A stretch of 7,532 nucleotides of DNA from Candidatus Iainarchaeum sp. (GTDB lineage: Archaea > Iainarchaeota > Iainarchaeia > Iainarchaeales > GCA-2688035). Both the position numbers and the translations under genes were made by a program. The notes under the pieces are model-generated. The model worked only from the letters and a program-made list of their open reading frames with translations. It was not told the origin of the DNA and ran no database searches. The DNA is taken from contig JAFCFG010000041.1 of the NCBI GenBank assembly GCA_017608725.1, positions 1-7,532 on the forward strand, given 5' to 3'. Positions 5,438 through 7,532 of this stretch are shown here, piece after piece; within the stretch, counting starts at the first letter, position 1, and every line of letters starts with the position of its first letter.

Positions 5438-5767
5438 ATGCCAGAAGATAAATCATTGTTTGTTGAATTTTTTGGAAACTATCCAATAATTAGGGTATTG
5501 GACTTCTTGATAGAGAATGATGTGTTTGATTATTCAAAGAAGGATATTTGCAGGAACGCGGATGTTTCCTGGAATACTCTGGAAACATTCTGGGACAGAT
5601 TGGAAAAGGCCAATATAGTAGCTTACACCAGAAAAGTTGGCAAGGCAAGCATGTATAAACTCAATACCAAAAACCCAGTAGTAAAACAGTTAATTGAATT
5701 GGACAACCAATTGATGAAAAAATCAGTTGAAAAAATTGGCCCGGAAAAACAAAGAGCAGTTGCCTAA
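5438..5767 (+). CDS. Small winged-helix DNA-binding protein
   Basis: 109 residues. LFVEFFGNYPIIRVLDFLIEN (7-27) leads into a winged helix (about 33-76). The recognition helix is in NADVSWNTLETFWDRLEKANIV (40-61) and the wing in YTRKVGKASMYKLN (63-76). NPVVKQLIELDNQLMK (79-94) is a C-terminal helix likely to dimerise. I know this pattern (FG..P.IRVLDFL, then Y.K.DI, then KLN...PVVK.L..LD) from many small archaeal proteins, often encoded alone; their targets are mostly unknown. The start at 5438 has no SD and no TATA at 30 nt; the nearest box (5391-5399) predicts a leader of about 20 nt, so its expression differs from the neighbours. The only nearby upstream ATG (5419) is out of frame. The coding sequence looks more AT-rich than kae1, which may hint at transfer. 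Confidence 0.85.
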   Translation: MPEDKSLFVEFFGNYPIIRVLDFLIENDVFDYSKKDICRNADVSWNTLETFWDRLEKANIVAYTRKVGKASMYKLNTKNPVVKQLIELDNQLMKKSVEKIGPEKQRAVA

Positions 5768-5773
5768 ATGGTC

Positions 5774-5792
5774 TTGCTACAGAAGCAATTTT
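5774..5792 (+). terminator. Hairpin with T-run after the wHTH gene
   Basis: TTGCT (5774-5778) pairs with AGCAA (5784-5788) around a five-base loop and is followed at once by TTTT (5789-5792). It starts seven bases after the stop codon. It is the first of two successive terminator-like hairpins here. Confidence 0.5.
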
Positions 5793-5799
5793 ACAGCAG

Positions 5800-5836
5800 A
5801 TACTATTACTATTATTACAAATAGTATTGCCTTTTT
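5800..5836 (+). terminator. Second terminator hairpin between convergent genes
   Basis: ATACTATT (5800-5807) pairs perfectly with AATAGTAT (5819-5826) around an 11-nt loop; TTTTT follows at 5832-5836. The stop codon of the minus-strand microprotein frame (5817-5815) lies in the loop, so the element could serve both converging transcripts, although the minus side lacks a T-run directly after the stem. Confidence 0.5.
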
Positions 5837-5907
5837 GATGCCAAGGCCTCTATAAAACCCGCAACAACGCCAATAAGCAAAATAAAGAGAAGTGTTAGTG
5901 CTTCCAC
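5815..5907 (-). CDS. Possible 30-residue single-helix membrane microprotein after yrdC
   Basis: A GTG at 5907, five bases after the yrdC stop, opens 30 codons ending in TAA at 5817-5815. The peptide begins MEALTLLFILLIGVVAGF, continues IEALA and ends SKRQYYL: one acidic residue, one clean membrane helix (about 4-23) and a basic tail, as expected for a real single-pass protein with a cytoplasmic C-terminus. The frame ends inside the shared terminator hairpin, so it fills the space between yrdC and the convergent gene end. The SD is weak (GGCGAGTGAG overlapping the yrdC end). It could also be the remnant of a longer membrane protein's N-terminus. Family not recognised. Confidence 0.4.
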   Translation of the reverse strand: MEALTLLFILLIGVVAGFIEALASKRQYYL

Positions 5908-5912
5908 ACAGC

Positions 5913-6530
5913 TCACTCGCCCAGCGCCTGCTTTATCTCCTGCTCTGATACAGGCCCGTGCCTTAAAACCCTTTTGTTTTCAACATCATAGATTGTGCTT
6001 GGCTGGTTTCTTGGCAGTTCGCCAGCGTCAATTATCATGTGCACCCTGTTGTTGAACTGCTTTATCACTTCCTTGCCTGAATAAATGTTTGGCCTTCCAT
6101 GCAAATTAGCTGACGTTGCAGTAATTGCATTGCCAAGCACTTTGCAAAGCTCTCTTGCAGTCTTGTTGCTTGAAATCCTGAATGCAATTGTTTTTTCACT
6201 CAATGCGCCAGGGACGCTTTGCCTCTTTGGAACAATAAGTGTGAGTGGCCCTGGCATAAACCGCTGAACAAGCTTCTCCGCTTCCTCGTTTATTATTCCA
6301 AACTGTTTTGCCTGTTTCAGGTCTGATACTATCACTGAAATGTTTTTCTCCTCTGGCTGCTGTTTTATTGCAACAAGCTTTTTTATCGCATTTTCGTTTG
6401 TTCCATCTGCTCCAAGCCCATAGCTTGACTCGGTTGGAAAAATAATCACACCGCCCTGCTTCATTATCCTTGCTGCTTTCTCAATTATTGCCCTCTCATT
6501 TCCGCCAATCAATTGCTTTATTATTGCCAT
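5913..6530 (-). CDS. tsaC: Sua5/YrdC (TsaC) threonylcarbamoyl-AMP synthase
   Basis: 205 residues from the ATG at 6530. The enzyme condenses threonine, bicarbonate and ATP into threonylcarbamoyl-AMP, the substrate of Kae1. It is the short, single-domain YrdC form without the C-terminal Sua5 domain. Motifs: GGVIIFPTESSYGLGAD (26-42), IKQQPEEKNISVIVSD (55-70), FMPGPLTLIV (91-100), IAFRIS (115-120) and ATSANLHGRPN (138-148). The conserved Lys-x-Arg of the active site reads Lys56-Gln-Gln58, so the usual arginine is replaced. FWPGPLT reads FMPGPLT. An in-frame TTG at 6554 would add eight residues, but the ATG has AGGGGG four bases upstream and gives the family-normal N-terminus. The 5' end is duplicated upstream (6573-6611). 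It follows the CPBP protease gene in the same orientation. Confidence 0.93.
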   Translation of the reverse strand: MAIIKQLIGGNERAIIEKAARIMKQGGVIIFPTESSYGLGADGTNENAIKKLVAIKQQPEEKNISVIVSDLKQAKQFGIINEEAEKLVQRFMPGPLTLIVPKRQSVPGALSEKTIAFRISSNKTARELCKVLGNAITATSANLHGRPNIYSGKEVIKQFNNRVHMIIDAGELPRNQPSTIYDVENKRVLRHGPVSEQEIKQALGE

Positions 6531-6531
6531 T

Positions 6532-6554
6532 TTTCCCCCTTCAATTGCCTCCAA
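6532..6554 (-). repeat. Direct repeat copy, ribosome-binding region of yrdC
   Basis: 23 bp identical to 6573-6595 (offset 41 bp). On the minus strand it reads TTGGAGGCAATTGAAGGGGG followed by AAA, and supplies the SD for the yrdC ATG at 6530. Confidence 0.9.
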
Positions 6555-6572
6555 TTATTTTTCCCTATTGTC

Positions 6573-6595
6573 TTTCCCCCTTCAATTGCCTCCAA
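6573..6595 (-). repeat. Direct repeat copy, inside and after the yrdC-like minigene
   Basis: Second copy of the 23-bp repeat at 6532-6554. Here it forms codons 6-9 and the stop of the nine-codon minigene at 6611-6582. The SD-like GGGGG after it is followed by no start codon. Confidence 0.9.
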
Positions 6596-6611
6596 GCTGC
6601 TTTATTGCCAT
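6582..6611 (-). pseudogene. Nine-codon minigene duplicating the start of yrdC
   Basis: An ATG at 6611, three bases after the CPBP stop, encodes MAIKQLGGN and then TGA. The true YrdC begins MAIIKQLIGGN: all nine residues agree if two single isoleucine codons are gapped. This looks like a duplicated gene start, now cut off from its frame. Since it keeps a start codon, a stop codon and a coupled position, it could be translated as an upstream leader peptide that feeds ribosomes towards yrdC. The similarity is seen; a regulatory role is conjecture. Confidence 0.5.
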
Positions 6612-6614
6612 TCT

Positions 6615-7175
6615 TCACACCCCAAAGGCGAAGCCTATTGCAAGTGCATTGTATGCAATGTGCGCTGCTATATTTGGATACAAATTTTTATTTAATTGGA
6701 ACGCTTTTGCAAGAATCAGGCCAAGAACAAATGCACCAACGACCTCTGCATAGCTTCCGTAACCCAAATGCACAAGGGCAAACAGCACTGTTGAGAAAAA
6801 CACACCAACCCTTTTTACAAGGAAGCCCCTGAAAAAGATTTCCTCCGCAACAGCCCTCACGACAAGCAGCCATGCCAGCAGCCAGGGCATTAAACGCAGC
6901 CTTGCAACAGCCTCAACAACCCTGATTGAATCATTCAAAGCAAGGGCACTTAGCAGAAAATCAAGCAAATATGCAACTGCAACCAGTGCAACAAGCAGCA
7001 GGGCCGTTTTCTTCACCATTTGTTTCAGCGAAACTGCCTTGAAGCCAAGCTCCCTGCCTGCCTCCTTTAGGTTGAAGCTTTTTTTCAACTGTTTTTGCTG
7101 CAAAAAAATAAACAAAAACGGCGCTGCAACCAAAAAAAAGTCAACTAACAAAGTTGAAAAAAATCGGGCCTGCAT
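6615..7175 (-). CDS. CPBP-family intramembrane metalloprotease (CAAX protease-like)
   Basis: 186 residues, strongly hydrophobic with roughly six helices. The family's catalytic motifs are complete (numbering from the upstream TTG, one residue before this ATG): EEIFFRGFL with Glu112-Glu113 and Arg117, FALVHL with Phe133 and His137, and NIAAHIAYN with His173 and Asn177. These belong to the Abi/CPBP group related to Rce1, whose members cleave within or near membrane helices, process prenylated or bacteriocin-type peptides, or protect against them; which of these applies here is not visible. The ATG at 7175 is chosen over the TTG at 7178 because AGGGT (7186-7182) lies six bases before it. It starts nine bases after the eS31 stop and is probably in the same operon, an odd partner for a ribosomal protein gene. 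Confidence 0.92.
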   Translation of the reverse strand: MQARFFSTLLVDFFLVAAPFLFIFLQQKQLKKSFNLKEAGRELGFKAVSLKQMVKKTALLLVALVAVAYLLDFLLSALALNDSIRVVEAVARLRLMPWLLAWLLVVRAVAEEIFFRGFLVKRVGVFFSTVLFALVHLGYGSYAEVVGAFVLGLILAKAFQLNKNLYPNIAAHIAYNALAIGFAFGV

Positions 7176-7184
7176 CAACTTACC

Positions 7185-7406
7185 CTATTCCTTTTCCCTG
7201 CCTTTTTTCCATTCAGTGTAGCCGCATTTCCCGCATGTGACTCTGTCCCTGTGCTTTGCCATGAATACCCCTGGACCACACTTTGGGCAAAACCTGGCCT
7301 TTCTTTCAACACCGCTGTCCTTTGCTTCGTACAGCGTTGATTTAAGGTGCTTTGGGTGTTTTTTCCTTTCCCTCTTCCCTTTTCTTTCCTTTACTTTCTT
7401 TGGCAT
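7185..7406 (-). CDS. rps27ae: Ribosomal protein eS31 (S27Ae)
   Basis: 73 residues from the ATG at 7406. This small-subunit protein binds near the decoding region through a zinc ribbon. The four zinc ligands are present as CPKC (Cys40, Cys43) and CGKC (Cys58, Cys61). The intervening GPGVFMAKHRDRVT and the following GYTEWKK match archaeal S27Ae. The first 22 residues (KKVKERKGKRERKKHPKH...) are a lysine/arginine-rich extension longer than in many archaeal homologues, where the protein often begins near the LYEA segment (25-28). A GTG at 7412 would add two residues, but ATG with GGGGG nine bases upstream is the better start. In many archaea it follows the eS24 gene, which would fit the cut gene at the window end. 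Confidence 0.96.
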   Translation of the reverse strand: MPKKVKERKGKRERKKHPKHLKSTLYEAKDSGVERKARFCPKCGPGVFMAKHRDRVTCGKCGYTEWKKGREKE

Positions 7407-7418
7407 AATCACTCGCCC

Positions 7419-7464
7419 CCTTCTCCTTCCCCTGTTTCCCTTTCAATTATTTTTTCTCTTCTTT
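7419..7464. repeat. Tandem repeat copy before eS31 (68-bp period)
   Basis: 46 bp identical to 7487-7532, with a period of 68 bp. On the minus strand the copy holds KEEKK-stop codons and the purine-rich stretch that carries the ribosome-binding area of eS31. 68 is not a multiple of three, so the two copies are read in different frames. Confidence 0.9.
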
Positions 7465-7532
7465 AATTTTCTCATTTTCAACTTTTCCTTCTCCTTCCCC
7501 TGTTTCCCTTTCAATTATTTTTTCTCTTCTTT
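7447..7532 (-). CDS. Charged tail of an upstream gene, possibly eS24 (partial, frame uncertain)
   Basis: One frame is open from the window edge to a TAA at 7449-7447. It gives 27 residues: RREKIIERETGEGEGK, then VENEKIKEEKK, a Glu/Lys-rich tail of the kind found at ribosomal protein C-termini. The usual archaeal neighbour upstream of eS31 is eS24, which is my guess, but no core sequence is visible. The frame is uncertain: because the end is duplicated, another frame reads KEEKK and stops already at 7517-7515, and the third stops at 7513-7511. Which is real depends on sequence beyond the window. Confidence 0.35.
   Translation of the reverse strand, partial: RREKIIERETGEGEGKVENEKIKEEKK
7487..7532. 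repeat. Tandem repeat copy at the window edge (continues outside)
   Basis: Identical to 7419-7464 up to the last base of the window, so the repeat is at least 46 bp and may be longer, and further copies may follow. Confidence 0.85.

Noticed and set aside
6531..6554. TTG start giving YrdC eight extra residues (MEAIEGGK)
   Set aside because: These residues are the SD region read as codons; the ATG at 6530 has a well-placed AGGGGG and gives the family-like N-terminus.
6470..6832. Plus-strand frames opposite yrdC and the CPBP gene
   Set aside because: They lie antisense to genes with intact catalytic motifs and show no domain pattern.
7419..7532. CRISPR-like array
   Set aside because: Only two copies with a 22-bp spacer, no hairpin-forming repeat and no cas genes; the copies overlap gene ends, so it is a local duplication.

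Overview
The window reads as chromosomal DNA of an archaeon. The evidence is an eS31 (S27Ae) ribosomal protein gene, an archaeal-type Kae1 with its own short neighbour gene, a secreted or anchored Lon-type protease without ATPase, short winged-helix regulators, TATA-type boxes placed 29-31 nt before start codons, and AGG-rich arginine usage. GrpE means the organism has the Hsp70 system, which only some archaea do. Small genes, tight packing and the wHTH families suggest a DPANN-type lineage, but I cannot fix the phylum from this stretch.

Left part (1-1048): grpE on the minus strand runs into a second gene that is cut by the window edge. Divergent from grpE is a small winged-helix regulator gene. 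The 87-nt space between them carries a 7-bp inverted repeat lying over the regulator's TATA box, a layout that suggests a local heat-shock type switch. Region 1049-1366 has no gene. It holds a repeated copy of the regulator's 3' end, a T-run and a compact foldable segment. Then come two co-directional membrane genes (1367-3276): an unrecognised four-TM protein and an APC-family amino acid permease.

Centre (3303-5344): a minus-strand operon of three nearly abutting genes, namely a conserved 85-residue archaeal protein, Kae1 (t6A synthesis) and a membrane-anchored S16 protease. A divergent wHTH gene (5438-5767) faces it across a region with nested palindromes. That gene ends in two hairpins, the first followed directly by a T-run and the second by one a few bases on.

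Right part (5815-7532): a minus-strand ribosomal/tRNA-modification cluster. It holds the tail of an upstream gene (perhaps eS24), eS31, a CPBP-family intramembrane protease, Sua5/YrdC (which makes threonylcarbamoyl-AMP, the substrate of Kae1) and a possible 30-codon membrane microprotein. Sua5 and Kae1 are thus the first and last steps of t6A37 tRNA modification in one 2.5-kb stretch.

The least ordinary feature is that three separate gene junctions carry short direct duplications (32 bp with 1 mismatch, 23 bp exact, and at least 46 bp exact). Each includes terminal codons or translation-start signals of the adjacent gene. At yrdC the duplication leaves a nine-codon minigene whose residues all match the real N-terminus of YrdC. 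No CRISPR, insertion sequence, tRNA or rRNA was seen.
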